Positions 1 to 11,870 of a DNA stretch of 64,000 bases are shown piece by piece (position 1 is the stretch's first letter; each line of letters starts with the position of its first letter). The notes under the pieces are model-generated. The model searched no databases. It worked only from the letters and a program-made list of their open reading frames with translations, and was not told the origin of the DNA. The stretch comes from Sphingomonas sp. Its GTDB lineage: Bacteria; Pseudomonadota; Alphaproteobacteria; Sphingomonadales; Sphingomonadaceae. Location of the stretch: assembly GCA_017304655.1 (NCBI GenBank), contig JAFKLY010000002.1:248001-312000 (forward strand), written 5' to 3'. The position numbers and the translations under genes were made by a program.

Positions 1-129
1 GCGGAAGCCCGCCACCCGATGCCCGGCCGGCAAGGCGCGTTGCGCCCAGCCGCGCTCCAGCCCGATCAGCAGGCCGGCCGCCATGGCGGCGATGAGCCCG
101 GTGAACGGCTGGGTGAGGGTGATGTCCAT
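1..129 (-). CDS. MgtC/SapB family membrane protein, N-terminal part
   Basis: Only the first 43 codons are inside the window; the gene runs off the left edge. The start ATG is at 129, 4 bases beyond the stop of the dsrE-like gene, so it is probably the last visible member of the coaBC-dut-moeB-dsrE cluster. The peptide opens with a hydrophobic helix containing GLLIGLERGWAQR, which resembles the conserved start of MgtC/SapB and DUF4010 inner-membrane proteins. Members of this family are linked to magnesium stress or to unknown transport roles. With only the N-terminus visible, the subfamily cannot be decided. Confidence 0.7.
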   Translation of the reverse strand, partial: MDITLTQPFTGLIAAMAAGLLIGLERGWAQRALPAGHRVAGFR

Positions 130-133
130 GATG

Positions 134-508
134 TCAGAGCGAGAGCAGCCGGATGTCCGGCCCCGCCGCGGCGAGGAAGGCGACCGGGCCGGTGAGGGCG
201 ATCCGCGAATCGAGATCGCGCGCGTCCATGCCGGCCATGGCGAGGCCGCTCTGGCAGAGGCTGATCGTCACGCCATCGTCCAGCGCCGCATCGAGCAGAT
301 CGGCAAGCGTTGGTTCCCCGGCGGCTTGCCAGGCGGCATCCTGCGGCGCGCGGATCGGCGGGCGAAGCAGGGCGGCAGCTTCCCCCTGCAGGAAGATGCG
401 TGCCGCGCTGCCCAGCGCCACTTCCGCCCGTGCCAGCGCGAGCGCGGCGCGCAGCCGGGTCGGATCGGGGCTGACGAGGACGAGGGCGAGAGGCGGGCGG
501 GCGCTCAT
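134..508 (-). CDS. DsrE/DsrF-like small protein
   Basis: A 124-residue protein whose ATG overlaps the moeB stop (ATGA), so the two are translationally coupled. It has the alternating beta-alpha pattern of DsrE-fold proteins: a first strand LALVLVSPDP, a helix rich in Ala, a strand ARIFLQGEAAALL, and a late ISLCQSGLAMAG segment carrying the only cysteine at the place where DsrE-family proteins often keep a persulfide cysteine. DsrE-like proteins carry sulfur in relays or are of unknown function. Its coupling to an E1-like MoeB/ThiF protein supports a role in sulfur transfer, but this is inference. Confidence 0.62.
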   Translation of the reverse strand: MSARPPLALVLVSPDPTRLRAALALARAEVALGSAARIFLQGEAAALLRPPIRAPQDAAWQAAGEPTLADLLDAALDDGVTISLCQSGLAMAGMDARDLDSRIALTGPVAFLAAAGPDIRLLSL

Positions 509-1263
509 GCCTGCGCGAGCATGGACTGGCAGGCCGGGTCTGCCGGAATCTGCATCTCGCGCAAGCGGCGGGACAGCAGATCGAACACGATGAGCTTGCC
601 GGTGGCCGGGGTGCCGAAGGGGACGAGCGCGCGGATCGTCTCCAGCGCCGCCATGCTGCCGATGATGCCGGTGAGCGCGCCGACGATCCCTTCCTCCGCG
701 CAGGTGCGGGCCGGGTCGGTCGTCGTCTCGCCCACAAGGCAGCGATAGCAGGGCTGGCCCGGCTCCCAGCCGCGCCACACGCCGATCTGCCCCTCGAACT
801 GGCCGACCGCCGCGCTGACCAGCGGGATGCGCAGGCGCGTCGCCGCGTCCGACACGGCCAGGCGCGTCTCGAAATTGTCGCAGCCATCGAGAATGATGTC
901 CGCCTCGCGCAGCAGGGTCGCGGCATTGTCCGCGTCGATGCGCGCGTTGATCGGGATGATGTGGCAATCCGGGTTGATCCGGCGCGCGGCCGCCTGCGCG
1001 GCCTCGGCCTTGGGCTTGCCGATATCCTCCGTGCCGAACAGGATCTGGCGCTGGAGATTGGAGAGGGAGACGGTGTCCGGATCGATCACCCGCAGCGTGC
1101 CGATGCCCGCTGCGGCCAGATAAGCGATGGCCGGGCAGCCGATGCCGCCCGCGCCGATGATCGCGACATGCGCCGCGCGCAGCCGGGCCTGCCCCGCGCC
1201 GCCAATCTCGCGCAGCACGATATGGCGGGCATAGCGCTCCAGCTGATCGTCGCTGAAATCCAT
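505..1263 (-). CDS. moeB: MoeB/ThiF/HesA-family adenylyltransferase
   Basis: A 252-residue E1-like enzyme that adenylates the C-terminal glycine of a ubiquitin-like sulfur carrier (MoaD or ThiS). Visible features: GAGGIGCPA nucleotide loop near residue 40, the DPDTVSLSNLQRQ segment, and the TCAEEGIVGALTGIIGS motif before the C-terminus. The zinc site is odd: the first pair is present (CYRC, near residue 177), but the expected second CxxC appears only as ACQSM near the end, so one of four ligands is missing. I chose ATG 1263 (MDFSDDQLERYARH) because family homology begins there. Whether the partner is MoaD or ThiS cannot be told; neither is nearby. Confidence 0.85.
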   Translation of the reverse strand: MDFSDDQLERYARHIVLREIGGAGQARLRAAHVAIIGAGGIGCPAIAYLAAAGIGTLRVIDPDTVSLSNLQRQILFGTEDIGKPKAEAAQAAARRINPDCHIIPINARIDADNAATLLREADIILDGCDNFETRLAVSDAATRLRIPLVSAAVGQFEGQIGVWRGWEPGQPCYRCLVGETTTDPARTCAEEGIVGALTGIIGSMAALETIRALVPFGTPATGKLIVFDLLSRRLREMQIPADPACQSMLAQA

Positions 1264-1337
1264 CAGGGCACCTGCTGGCCATGCGGGGGCGAGCAAGGCC
1301 GTATCCAGACCCTGGCCGCACTGCTCATGCGCCCTGG

Positions 1338-1357
1338 GCTCCTGCTTTCGCAGGAGC
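1338..1357. repeat. Short palindrome between moeB and dut
   Basis: A perfect 8-base inverted repeat, GCTCCTGC and GCAGGAGC, around a TTTC loop, in the 135-base gap between dut and moeB. No T-run follows on either strand, so it is a weak terminator candidate. It looks like half of a dispersed palindromic repeat. Confidence 0.4.
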
Positions 1358-1398
1358 ACGGGCTGGGCCAGGAGCCGATGGCGGAGGCCCGCATCGGG

Positions 1399-1857
1399 CT
1401 ACGCCACGCGCACGCCGGTCGAGCCGAAGCCGCCGGCGCCGCGCACCGTCTCGTCCAGTTCGTCCACCTCGATCATCCGGCCGGTCTGCACCGGGGCGAG
1501 GATGAGCTGGGCGATGCGGTCGCCGCGCCTGATCTCGAACGGCTCGCTGCCGAGGTTGATCATGATGCACTTGAGCTCGCCGCGATAATCGCTGTCGATG
1601 GTGCCGGGCGTGTTGGGCAGGGTGATGCCATGCTTGAGCGCGAGGCCCGAGCGCGGGCGCACCTGCACTTCATAGCCATCCGGGATGGCGAGGGCGAGGC
1701 CGGTGGCGACGGGATGGCGCCCCATGCTGGGCAGCGTCACATCCTCGGCGGAGACCACGTCCATGCCCGCCGCGCCGGCCGTGGCATAAGCGGGCAGGGG
1801 CAGGCCCTCGCCATGGGGCAGGCGCTTCACGCGCACGTCAACGGCCGGCAAGCTCAT
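1399..1857 (-). CDS. dut: dUTP diphosphatase
   Basis: A 152-residue trimeric dUTPase that hydrolyses dUTP to dUMP and pyrophosphate, keeping uracil out of DNA and feeding dTMP synthesis. All five family motifs are visible: [42 protein letters not shown] and the C-terminal GAGGFGSTG phosphate-binding loop. Length is normal. The ATG at 1857 gives MSLPAVDV; a TTG six bases upstream is possible but less likely. The start lies inside the end of coaBC (20-base overlap), a very common coaBC-dut arrangement, so the pair is probably co-translated. Confidence 0.96.
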   Translation of the reverse strand: MSLPAVDVRVKRLPHGEGLPLPAYATAGAAGMDVVSAEDVTLPSMGRHPVATGLALAIPDGYEVQVRPRSGLALKHGITLPNTPGTIDSDYRGELKCIMINLGSEPFEIRRGDRIAQLILAPVQTGRMIEVDELDETVRGAGGFGSTGVRVA

Positions 1858-3094
1858 CGGCAATCCTTTCGATCAGCCGCGCGGCGACGGCCTGTTTGGG
1901 CATTTCGGGCCAATCCTCGACCCCGGCGGCGGTGACGAGGTGGACGGTGTTGCGCGCGCCGCCCATCACATCACCGGACACGTCATTGGCGACGATCCAG
2001 TCGGCGCCCTTGCGGCTGCGCTTGGCGATGGCGTGATCGACGACCGTCTCGGTCTCGGCGGCAAAGCCGATGAGCAGGCCGGGGCGCTGCGCGCTGTGGC
2101 CGAGCGTGGCGAGAATGTCCGGATTTTCCGCAAGCGCCAGCGGGGCGGGCTGGCCCGATCCGTCCTTCTTGATCTTCTGTTCCGCTTCGTCCGCCACGCG
2201 CCAGTCCGCCACGGCGGCGACCATGATCGCGACGTCGGCAGGCAGCGCGCTCTCGACGGCGGCCAGCATCTCGCGCGCCGTCTCCACGTCGATGCGGGTC
2301 ACGCCCGGCGGGGTCGGCAGGGCGACCGGCCCGGCAACGAGCGTCACGCGCGCGCCGGCCTGCGCGGCGGCGGCGGCGATCGCAAAGCCCTGCTGGCCCG
2401 AGGAGCGATTGGCGATGTAGCGCACCGGGTCGATCGGCTCGTGCGTCGGCCCCGCCGTCACCAGCACATGGCGCCCGAGCAGGTTGCGCTGCGAGAGGTC
2501 GGGCGCGTTGATCGTGCGCGTCGTGTCGGTGAGCAGGGGCTGCGGCGCCACCGTGGCGTCCGCCAGCAGCCGCTCGATCTCGGCGGCGATCTCGGCCGGC
2601 TCGGGCAGGCGCCCCTTGCCCCACTCGTTGCAGGCCATGGCCCCCACGGCCGGCTCCATGAGGTGAATGCCATCCTCCCGCAATTGCGCGAGGTTCCGCT
2701 GCGTCGCCTTGTGGTGCCACATGCGCACGTTCATCGCGGGCACGGCGAGCACCGGCTTGTCGGTCGCGAGCAGGATAGTGGTGGCGAGATCGTCCGCGAT
2801 GCCGCCCGCCATCTTGGCGAGGATATTGGCCGTGGCGGGCGCGACGACGATCAGGTCGGCTTCCCGGCTGAGCTGGATATGCCCGATCTCGCGCTCCTCC
2901 TTGAGGTCGAACATGTCGCCATAGACATGATCCTCGGTGAGCACGCCGAGCGAGAGGGGCGTGACGAACTGCTTCGCGCTCTCGGTGAGCACGGCGCGCA
3001 CCGCAATCCCCTTGCGCTTGAGCAGGCGGACCAGCTCCAGCGCCTTGTACGCGGCAATCCCGCCGGAGACGATGAGGAGGATGCGTTGGGTCAT
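1838..3094 (-). CDS. coaBC: Bifunctional phosphopantothenoylcysteine decarboxylase / phosphopantothenate-cysteine ligase
   Basis: A 418-residue two-domain cytoplasmic enzyme making 4'-phosphopantetheine for coenzyme A. The N-terminal flavoprotein (CoaC) half shows the [14 protein letters not shown] start, the PAMNVRMW substrate motif near residue 120 and the catalytic-loop cysteine in [13 protein letters not shown]. The C-terminal CoaB half begins near residue 208 with [16 protein letters not shown] and contains RSSGQQGF and the [11 protein letters not shown] lysine loop. It uses CTP to couple cysteine to phosphopantothenate. ATG 3094 is the only sensible start. It heads the minus-strand cluster and is divergent from the lipoprotein gene at 3158. 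Confidence 0.97.
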   Translation of the reverse strand: MTQRILLIVSGGIAAYKALELVRLLKRKGIAVRAVLTESAKQFVTPLSLGVLTEDHVYGDMFDLKEEREIGHIQLSREADLIVVAPATANILAKMAGGIADDLATTILLATDKPVLAVPAMNVRMWHHKATQRNLAQLREDGIHLMEPAVGAMACNEWGKGRLPEPAEIAAEIERLLADATVAPQPLLTDTTRTINAPDLSQRNLLGRHVLVTAGPTHEPIDPVRYIANRSSGQQGFAIAAAAAQAGARVTLVAGPVALPTPPGVTRIDVETAREMLAAVESALPADVAIMVAAVADWRVADEAEQKIKKDGSGQPAPLALAENPDILATLGHSAQRPGLLIGFAAETETVVDHAIAKRSRKGADWIVANDVSGDVMGGARNTVHLVTAAGVEDWPEMPKQAVAARLIERIADELAGR

Positions 3095-3157
3095 TCCGCT
3101 TGCGCAATAGCGTTTCTTCCCGCCAGAACCAAGCTGATCGGAGGAGGGTAAATTGCG

Positions 3158-3799
3158 ATGAGTCTCCGTTCACTTGCCATCTTGGCTCTGCCGCTTGCTC
3201 TTTACGGTTGCCAGCCGCCGCCGCCGACGGTCTTTGCAGTTCTGGAGGACGGAAATCTTGTGTTTCATATCCGGGACGACGGTCTTTTCCTTGGGCGGAT
3301 TTTTGGCTGGGACGACCAGCGTTACCCCATCGATCGATTTTGGCTGACGCATGGACGCCGCACGCTGGTCAGCCTCAGACCCGGCACTGGGGAGGAGTCA
3401 GGATGTGCCAGACGGAAGACCTTCCCCTTGCGGCTTGGCGAGAAACGATGTGGCTTTGACTGGAACGGCGGAAGGAGTGACCTAAATCCCGGCGTAATCT
3501 ATGCAATACGATTGCGCGCGCGGGACGAACCGAACCGCTTCTGTATGGAGGATGGCGGAACTGCGGAAGCCTGCCGCTTCGATCATTGGTGGTCAGACGG
3601 CATCGTCGGTGCGTTCGTCGTCAAGAAGAACGGCCGCATCGTCAATCTGCGGTCCAGCGAATTTCCGGACGAGTGCGGCGCAGAAGACACCGATAAGAGC
3701 GCCGTTGAGGAGGAGTGGGCCGAGCATTGCCTGGCCGAGCTGCAACGGGAAGGAATAGAGAAAGAGCGCCGGGCCACCGATAACAGCGCCGGTCAATAG
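3158..3799 (+). CDS. Hypothetical exported lipoprotein
   Basis: A 213-residue protein that I do not recognise. The first residues form a lipoprotein signal: MSLRSLAILALPLALYGC, with a lipobox-like LYGC placing the lipidated cysteine at residue 18, followed by a proline stretch. The rest is soluble, rich in Trp, Asp and Arg, and has three or more further cysteines that could form disulfides. The last 68 codons are antisense to the end of the membrane protein gene at 3593-4090. GC at third positions stays high in this frame until the last ten codons, which argues it is a real gene with perhaps an unstable 3' end. Confidence 0.62.
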   Translation: MSLRSLAILALPLALYGCQPPPPTVFAVLEDGNLVFHIRDDGLFLGRIFGWDDQRYPIDRFWLTHGRRTLVSLRPGTGEESGCARRKTFPLRLGEKRCGFDWNGGRSDLNPGVIYAIRLRARDEPNRFCMEDGGTAEACRFDHWWSDGIVGAFVVKKNGRIVNLRSSEFPDECGAEDTDKSAVEEEWAEHCLAELQREGIEKERRATDNSAGQ

Positions 3800-4090
3800 C
3801 CACACCGGCCAATCATGGCGAGGTTTTAGGTGGTGGACCAATCGGTCGGCAATTTCGGACGAGGCCACTGCCACAGGCCATACCGCGAGCATGGCAAAAA
3901 TGCTGATGGGGATGGCCAGAAAGAGCATTACCGGAACGAACAAAAGCATCTTCATGGGCTCAGGCCAGTAAAATGCACCGAAATAGATGCCCGTGCTGAA
4001 CGCATAGCAGGCGAGCAATGATGTGATGACTGCCGCGACCAGCGCTGGATTTGTGAAGGAAGAAAAGCGGGTCGGCTTGACGTAGCCCAT
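3593..4090 (-). CDS. Small hypothetical membrane protein downstream of ubiB
   Basis: A 165-residue protein starting 5 bases after the ubiB stop, with an ATG at 4090 (MGYVKPTRFSS). I do not recognise a family. Four hydrophobic stretches are clear: around residues 12-30, 38-65, 86-105 and 110-132, with short loops and a charged C-terminal tail that ends in several Asp. The position right behind ubiB suggests it is read in the same transcript. Its 3' end overlaps the lipoprotein gene at 3158-3799 in antisense by 207 bases. The membrane pattern continues through the overlap, so I regard both genes as probable. Confidence 0.6.
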   Translation of the reverse strand: MGYVKPTRFSSFTNPALVAAVITSLLACYAFSTGIYFGAFYWPEPMKMLLFVPVMLFLAIPISIFAMLAVWPVAVASSEIADRLVHHLKPRHDWPVWLLTGAVIGGPALFLYSFPLQLGQAMLGPLLLNGALIGVFCAALVRKFAGPQIDDAAVLLDDERTDDAV

Positions 4091-4095
4091 CCAGC

Positions 4096-5634
4096 TCAGC
4101 CTATCATCCACATCGCCGCCGCGCCGGCCGCTGCCGCGATCGCTGCCACGCCGGCATAGCGCCAGAACCAGCCACCCTTGACCTGCACCAGCTTCATCTC
4201 GGGCAGCGGGGGCGGGGGCGGGGCGCCGCCGGCGGGGGGGAATTGCTCTTCCAGCCGGCGGACGAGGCCGGGCAGGCGCTTGAGCGTATCGACGCCTTCG
4301 AGCAGCGCGTCGGCGAGCTTCGCCTCGGGGCCAAGCTCGTCGCGCAGCCAGCTCTTCACATAGGGGCCGGAGACGTCCCACATGTTGATCGTGGGATCGA
4401 GCATGGTCGCCACGCCCTCGACCATGACCATGGTCTTTTGCAGCAGCAGCAGGTGCGGCTGGGTCTGCATGTCGAAATCGCGGGTGATGGCGAAGAGGCC
4501 GTCGAGCATCTGGCCGACGGAGAGCTCGCTGACCGGCTTGCCGCGCATCGGCTCGCCGACCGCGCGCAGGGCGGTGGCGAACTCGGCGACATTATGGTGG
4601 GCAGGCACATATTGCGCCTCGAAATGGATCTCGGCCACGCGCTGGTAATTGCCGGTGATGAGGCCGTAGAGAATCTCCGCGAGCCACAGGCGCGCGCGCC
4701 GGTCGATCCGCCCCATGATGCCGAAGTCGATGGCGGCGATGGTCCCGTCCGGCAGCACGAACAGATTGCCCTGGTGCATGTCGGCATGGAAGAAGCCGTC
4801 CGCGATCGCCTGGCGCAGGAAGGTGTTGACCAGCCGCGCGGCGATATCGCGCAGATCATGGCCGGCGGCGATCAGCGCGGCGCGATCGCTGATCTTGATG
4901 CCGTCGATCCATTCGAGCGTCATCACCCGGCCATTGGTGCGGTCCCAGTCGATGGCGGGAATCTTGTAGCCGGGCACGGCGGCCATGGCCTCGGCCAGTT
5001 CGGAGGCGGAGGCCGCCTCGCGCCGCAGATCCAGCTCGCGCGCGGTCCAGCGCTTCAAATTGGCGATGACGAGGCGCGGGCGCAGGCGGGAGGCTTCCCC
5101 GCCCAGCTGCTCCAGATGCGCGGCGGCCCATTCATAAGTCTCGATATCGCGGGTGAAGCGCTCGCGAATGCCGGGGCGCAGCACCTTGACCGCGACGGTG
5201 CGCCCATCGGTGGTCACGGCCTTGTGCACCTGCGCGATGGAGGCGGCGCCAACGGCCTGCTCGTCTACGCTGGCGTACAGCTCTTCCAGCGGCCGGCCGA
5301 AGCTGGATTCGATTTCTGCGCGGATCGACGCGAAGGGGACGGGCGGCAGCGCGTCCTGCAGGGTCAGCAGGTTGTTGGCGGCCTCCTCGCCGACCAGATC
5401 GGGCCGGGTCGCCAGCGATTGCCCCAGCTTGATCGCGGCCGGGCCGATGGCCTGAAACGCCTCTGCGTAGCGCGGCTCCCTGGGCACCCAGGCGCCGAAA
5501 CGCGCGAGCCTGGCGAGGCGGCGCACCGGCGGTGGCGTGTTGCGATCCCGCTCGATGCCGCGCAGCGCGCCATGGCGTGCAAGCGTGCGCCCCCAGCTGA
5601 GCAGGCGCCAGAGATGCGTGGCGTGGGACGTCAT
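4096..5634 (-). CDS. ubiB: Ubiquinone biosynthesis protein UbiB (ABC1/ADCK-type atypical kinase)
   Basis: A 512-residue membrane-anchored atypical kinase/ATPase required for ubiquinone synthesis; its exact chemistry is debated. Family marks: the KxGQ signature in IKLGQSLATRPDLV near residue 70, the Ala-rich nucleotide loop in VGAASIAQVHKA, VAVKVLRPG, the catalytic-loop equivalent HADMHQGNLF and the DFG in AIDFGIMGR. A proline-rich linker (GGAPPPPPLPE) leads into a single hydrophobic C-terminal anchor from about residue 490. Start ATG 5634. It follows ubiE by 51 bases on the same strand, which fits a shared role in quinone synthesis. Confidence 0.95.
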   Translation of the reverse strand: MTSHATHLWRLLSWGRTLARHGALRGIERDRNTPPPVRRLARLARFGAWVPREPRYAEAFQAIGPAAIKLGQSLATRPDLVGEEAANNLLTLQDALPPVPFASIRAEIESSFGRPLEELYASVDEQAVGAASIAQVHKAVTTDGRTVAVKVLRPGIRERFTRDIETYEWAAAHLEQLGGEASRLRPRLVIANLKRWTARELDLRREAASASELAEAMAAVPGYKIPAIDWDRTNGRVMTLEWIDGIKISDRAALIAAGHDLRDIAARLVNTFLRQAIADGFFHADMHQGNLFVLPDGTIAAIDFGIMGRIDRRARLWLAEILYGLITGNYQRVAEIHFEAQYVPAHHNVAEFATALRAVGEPMRGKPVSELSVGQMLDGLFAITRDFDMQTQPHLLLLQKTMVMVEGVATMLDPTINMWDVSGPYVKSWLRDELGPEAKLADALLEGVDTLKRLPGLVRRLEEQFPPAGGAPPPPPLPEMKLVQVKGGWFWRYAGVAAIAAAAGAAAMWMIG

Positions 5635-5685
5635 GCGACTCGTCTCACCCTCTCTTCAGAAGAGAAGCCATGGTGCGCCGCGCGC

Positions 5686-6432
5686 TCATGCCTTCCAGCC
5701 CGAATGGATCGCGACGAGGCCGCCCATGATCGGCTCGGCCTTCACCTGCGTGAAGCCGGCCTCCTCGATCATGCGGGCGAAGCGCGGCATGTCCGGGAAG
5801 CGGCGGATCGATTCGATGAGGTAGCGGTAGCTCTCCTCATCCTTGGCGAGCAGCTTGCCGATCTTGGGCAGGAGCTTGTGCGAATAGCTGTCGTAGACAT
5901 CGCCGAAGCCCGGCCAGGTGGTCGTCGAGAATTCCAGGCAGAAGAAGCGGCCGCCAAATTTGAGCACGCGATGCGCCTCGCGCAGGGCGGCGGGAATGTC
6001 GGTCACGTTGCGGATGCCGAAAGCGATGGTGTACGCATCGAACTGCCGGTCGTCGAAATCCAGCCGCTCGGCATTCTGGGGCCGCCAGGTCAGCCCGTCG
6101 ATCCCGCGCTTGCGCGCGCGCTCCATGCCCACGGCGAGCATGTCCTCATTGATGTCCGACACGGTGACGGCCGCGCCCCTGGCCGCCATGCGGAAGGCGA
6201 TGTCGCCGGTGCCGCCCGCCATGTCCAGGATCGTCTCGCCCGCGCGCGGCTTCACCCGGCGCACGAACTGGTCCTTCCACAGCCGGTGCATGCCGCCGGA
6301 CATGGCATCGTTCATGATGTCGTAGTTCCGGGCGACACTGGAAAAGACGCCGCCGACGAGCTTCGTCTTGTCCTCGCGCGCGACCTCGCGATAGCCGAAG
6401 GAAACGGTGTCGCTGGATGCTGGCTCACTCAT
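5686..6432 (-). CDS. ubiE: Ubiquinone/menaquinone biosynthesis C-methyltransferase
   Basis: A 248-residue SAM-dependent methyltransferase that methylates the demethoxyquinol ring (and demethylmenaquinol where present). Visible marks: the N-terminal YDIMNDAMSGGMHRLWKD signature, the SAM-binding motif I as ILDMAGGTGDIAFRM near residue 67, the motif around YTIAFGIRNVTDI, and the conserved YRYLIESIRRFP near the C-terminus. Length is that of the family. ATG 6432 gives a normal N-terminus. It is the first gene of the ubiE-ubiB pair. Confidence 0.96.
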   Translation of the reverse strand: MSEPASSDTVSFGYREVAREDKTKLVGGVFSSVARNYDIMNDAMSGGMHRLWKDQFVRRVKPRAGETILDMAGGTGDIAFRMAARGAAVTVSDINEDMLAVGMERARKRGIDGLTWRPQNAERLDFDDRQFDAYTIAFGIRNVTDIPAALREAHRVLKFGGRFFCLEFSTTTWPGFGDVYDSYSHKLLPKIGKLLAKDEESYRYLIESIRRFPDMPRFARMIEEAGFTQVKAEPIMGGLVAIHSGWKA

Positions 6433-6512
6433 GGCGCGGGCTCTAGCGAGTCAGGCCGCACCATTCCAGAGAAAGCGACAGGTCCCGAGAAAGCGAGCGC
6501 CCATCCGTCCGC

Positions 6513-7031
6513 TCAGGCCGGCACGATATTGGGCGGCCCCATATGGGCGAGGAAATCCGGCTTGCCGATCTGGATGCCCTGCGCCCGCAGGATGGCGTAG
6601 GCCGTCGTCGCGTGGAAGAAGAAGTTGGGCAGCATGAACCGCGTCACATAGTCCAGACCCTCGAAGCGATAGCCACGGCCATTGGGGAATTTGAGGACGA
6701 CCTCGCGCGTCTCGGCGCCGTCCAGCTGCGCGGGCGTGATGCTCTGGATGAAGGCGATGGTCTTGTCGCACCGCGCCTGAAGCTCCGCGAAACTCGCCTC
6801 GGTATCGGGCATGGCCGGGCTCTCGATGCCGGCGAGGCGAGCGACGCCGTTCTTCGCGCTGTCCGACGCCATCTGATATTGCGCCGTGAGCGGGCGCATG
6901 TCCTCGATCAGCCGCGCCTCGACCAGACTGGCCTCGGCGGCCTTCGCGTCGGCCTTGTCCAGCCAGGCGCGCATGTCGGCGAGGGTGTTGACGAGCAGGG
7001 GGACGGTGATCGCGTGGATAGACACGGGCAT
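6513..7031 (-). CDS. DUF1993 family protein
   Basis: A 172-residue cytoplasmic protein resembling the DUF1993 family, which has a DinB-like helical-bundle look. The N-terminus MPVSIHAITVPLLVNTLADM and the stretch LRFxxxDYVTRFxLPNFFFHATTAYAIL-like region near residues 120-145 are typical; the His and Phe cluster NFFFH is in the place expected for this family. No function is known. I chose ATG 7031 because upstream codons in frame are low-complexity and unlike the family. It is divergent from the str operon; the shared gap contains the rpsL promoter. Confidence 0.8.
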   Translation of the reverse strand: MPVSIHAITVPLLVNTLADMRAWLDKADAKAAEASLVEARLIEDMRPLTAQYQMASDSAKNGVARLAGIESPAMPDTEASFAELQARCDKTIAFIQSITPAQLDGAETREVVLKFPNGRGYRFEGLDYVTRFMLPNFFFHATTAYAILRAQGIQIGKPDFLAHMGPPNIVPA

Positions 7032-7169
7032 GGGGCGCAGCTCCTGTTGCAGACAGGCGAGGATGTGCGCGCGATCGGCAGAAATGGCAAGGTTGCATTT
7101 TGCAACGAAGATGGTTGCGCGCGAAGCGGCATCCGCGCCGGGCTGCGTCCGGCAGTCCACGCCCTGCGC

Positions 7170-7414
7170 TTGACCCGCCGGGTACCTCTCTGTATAGGCC
7201 CGCCTGCCTCGCGGCCCGCAACCTGTGCTTTTCCAAGGATTCGGTCGCTCGTCCGTCTGGGGTAATACAGAGCTGAACATTGCCTATGCTCTTGCGGGGC
7301 CAGGGGGTCGTCACGACCGCCGGGGCCCTTGTCGTTTAGGGTTTCCCGAGGCGGCGCAGGGGCGGAAAGCACAGTAACCGCCGGGTTTTCCGGCAGCGAA
7401 AGGTGAAGGGCTTC
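7170..7414 (+). promoter_or_regulatory. str operon promoter and leader
   Basis: TTGACC at 7170-7175 and TATAGG at 7193-7198 are separated by 17 bases, a near-ideal sigma-70 promoter. It leaves a leader of about 210 nucleotides before rpsL. The leader contains a hairpin with the perfect arms GGTCG and CGACC (7306-7318) inside a weaker GGGCC/GGCCC pair. The 383-base gap from 7032 to 7414 holds no gene that I can support. A GAAGGG ribosome site sits just before rpsL. Confidence 0.65.
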
Positions 7415-7786
7415 ATGCCAACAATCAACCAGCTGGTCCGCAAGGGCCGCGAGCCGCAGAAGGCCAAGAGCAAGGTCCCTGCGATGGAGCAGAACCCGCA
7501 GAAGCGCGGCGTCTGCACCCGTGTCTACACCGTGACCCCGAAGAAGCCGAACTCGGCTCTCCGCAAGGTCTGCAAGGTGCGCCTCACCAACAGCCGTGAG
7601 GTCATCAGCTACATTCCGGGCGAAGGCCACAACCTCCAGGAGCACAGCGTCGTGCTGATCCGTGGCGGCCGTGTGCGCGACCTTCCCGGCGTGCGCTATC
7701 ACGTTCTTCGCGGCGTTCTGGATACCCAGGGCGTCAAGGATCGCAAGCAGAGCCGTTCCAAGTACGGCGCGAAGCGTCCGAAGTAA
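7415..7786 (+). CDS. rpsL: 30S ribosomal protein S12
   Basis: A 123-residue protein of the decoding centre, first gene of the str operon. The sequence is canonical: [12 protein letters not shown] at the start, [15 protein letters not shown] in the middle and [11 protein letters not shown] at the end. The lysine in PKKPNSA that is changed in streptomycin-resistant mutants is wild type, as is the lysine-containing [13 protein letters not shown] region, so no rpsL-based resistance is indicated. The start at 7415 matches the family; an in-frame ATG four codons earlier is not needed and lies on the ribosome site. Confidence 0.98.
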   Translation: MPTINQLVRKGREPQKAKSKVPAMEQNPQKRGVCTRVYTVTPKKPNSALRKVCKVRLTNSREVISYIPGEGHNLQEHSVVLIRGGRVRDLPGVRYHVLRGVLDTQGVKDRKQSRSKYGAKRPK

Positions 7787-7804
7787 GAAGGGGAGAACAG
7801 AGAT

Positions 7805-8275
7805 ATGTCACGTCGTCGTCGCCCCGAAAAGCGCATCATCCTGCCCGATCCCAAATATGGCGATCAGGTGCTGTCCAAGTTCATGAACAACATCATGCTG
7901 GATGGTAAGAAGGCTGTTGCCGAATCGATCGTCTATGGTGCCCTCGAAACCGTCGAGACCCGCGCCAAGAAGGATCCCATCCAGCTCTTCCACGATGCGC
8001 TGAACAATGTGAAGCCGGGCATCGAGGTCCGCAGCCGCCGCGTCGGCGGTGCGACCTACCAGGTGCCGGTGGAAGTCCGTCCCGAGCGCGCCCAGGCGCT
8101 GGCCATTCGCTGGCTCATCAATGCGGCGCGCAGCCGCAGCGAGACCACGATGGCGGCCCGCCTCTCCGGCGAACTGCTGGACGCAGCGAACAACCGCGGC
8201 AATGCCGTGAAGAAGCGCGAAGACACGCACCGCATGGCGGAAGCGAACCGCGCCTTCTCGCATTACCGCTGGTAA
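7805..8275 (+). CDS. rpsG: 30S ribosomal protein S7
   Basis: A 156-residue primary 16S rRNA-binding protein that organises the 3' major domain of the 30S subunit. It starts [17 protein letters not shown] and carries the family signature [21 protein letters not shown]-like region and [16 protein letters not shown]. It has the normal length and ends HYRW. It lies 18 bases after rpsL and is followed by an 97-base gap to fusA that contains a modest GC-rich hairpin. In other bacteria S7 represses its own operon; no clear binding site can be pointed out here. Confidence 0.98.
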   Translation: MSRRRRPEKRIILPDPKYGDQVLSKFMNNIMLDGKKAVAESIVYGALETVETRAKKDPIQLFHDALNNVKPGIEVRSRRVGGATYQVPVEVRPERAQALAIRWLINAARSRSETTMAARLSGELLDAANNRGNAVKKREDTHRMAEANRAFSHYRW

Positions 8276-8372
8276 TCACCATATTGGATGCCGGGGCCGA
8301 CAGGATCGCGCCCCGGCTTCCACATCCTGAAACTCGCCAACCCGCCGCGCTTGCGGCAACGGAGTGAACACC

Positions 8373-10466
<2,094 letters not shown>

Positions 10467-10586
10467 CGACACACGTCGGACGGCATCTTCGGGCTGGATT
10501 TCTCAAAATTTGCTGCTATGGGGGCGCCTTCGCGAGGCTTACCCGAGCGGTTGAACCCAAGCTATTTGGACGAAAAGAGGTAGGAA

Positions 10587-11777
<1,191 letters not shown>

Positions 11778-11788
11778 TATAGGCAGCG

Positions 11789-11830
11789 AGCCGCTCGGGT
11801 CGGGTGATTCGGGCGGCTTACTGTTTTCTA
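11789..11830 (+). terminator. Candidate terminator after tuf
   Basis: Arms AGCCGCTCG (11789-11797) and CGGGCGGCT (11810-11818) pair with one G-U wobble, and TACTGTTTTCT follows. It would separate the str operon from the S10 operon, at least in part. Confidence 0.5.
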
Positions 11831-11842
11831 CCGCTTCGCGCG

Positions 11843-11870
11843 GGTCCTGAGTGCCGACCGGCACCGGACC
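11843..11870 (+). promoter_or_regulatory. S10 operon leader hairpin
   Basis: GGTCC-tga-GTGCC-gacc-GGCAC-c-GGACC forms a two-step stem, followed 15 bases on by a T-rich run (GGTTTTGTTTTGG, 11884-11896). It lies 50 bases before rpsJ, where S10-operon control acts in other bacteria. I could not find a convincing promoter in this gap. Confidence 0.4.

Noticed and set aside
8364-8372. An upstream GTG start for fusA
   Set aside because: The ATG at 8373 has a well-placed GGAG site and matches the family start.
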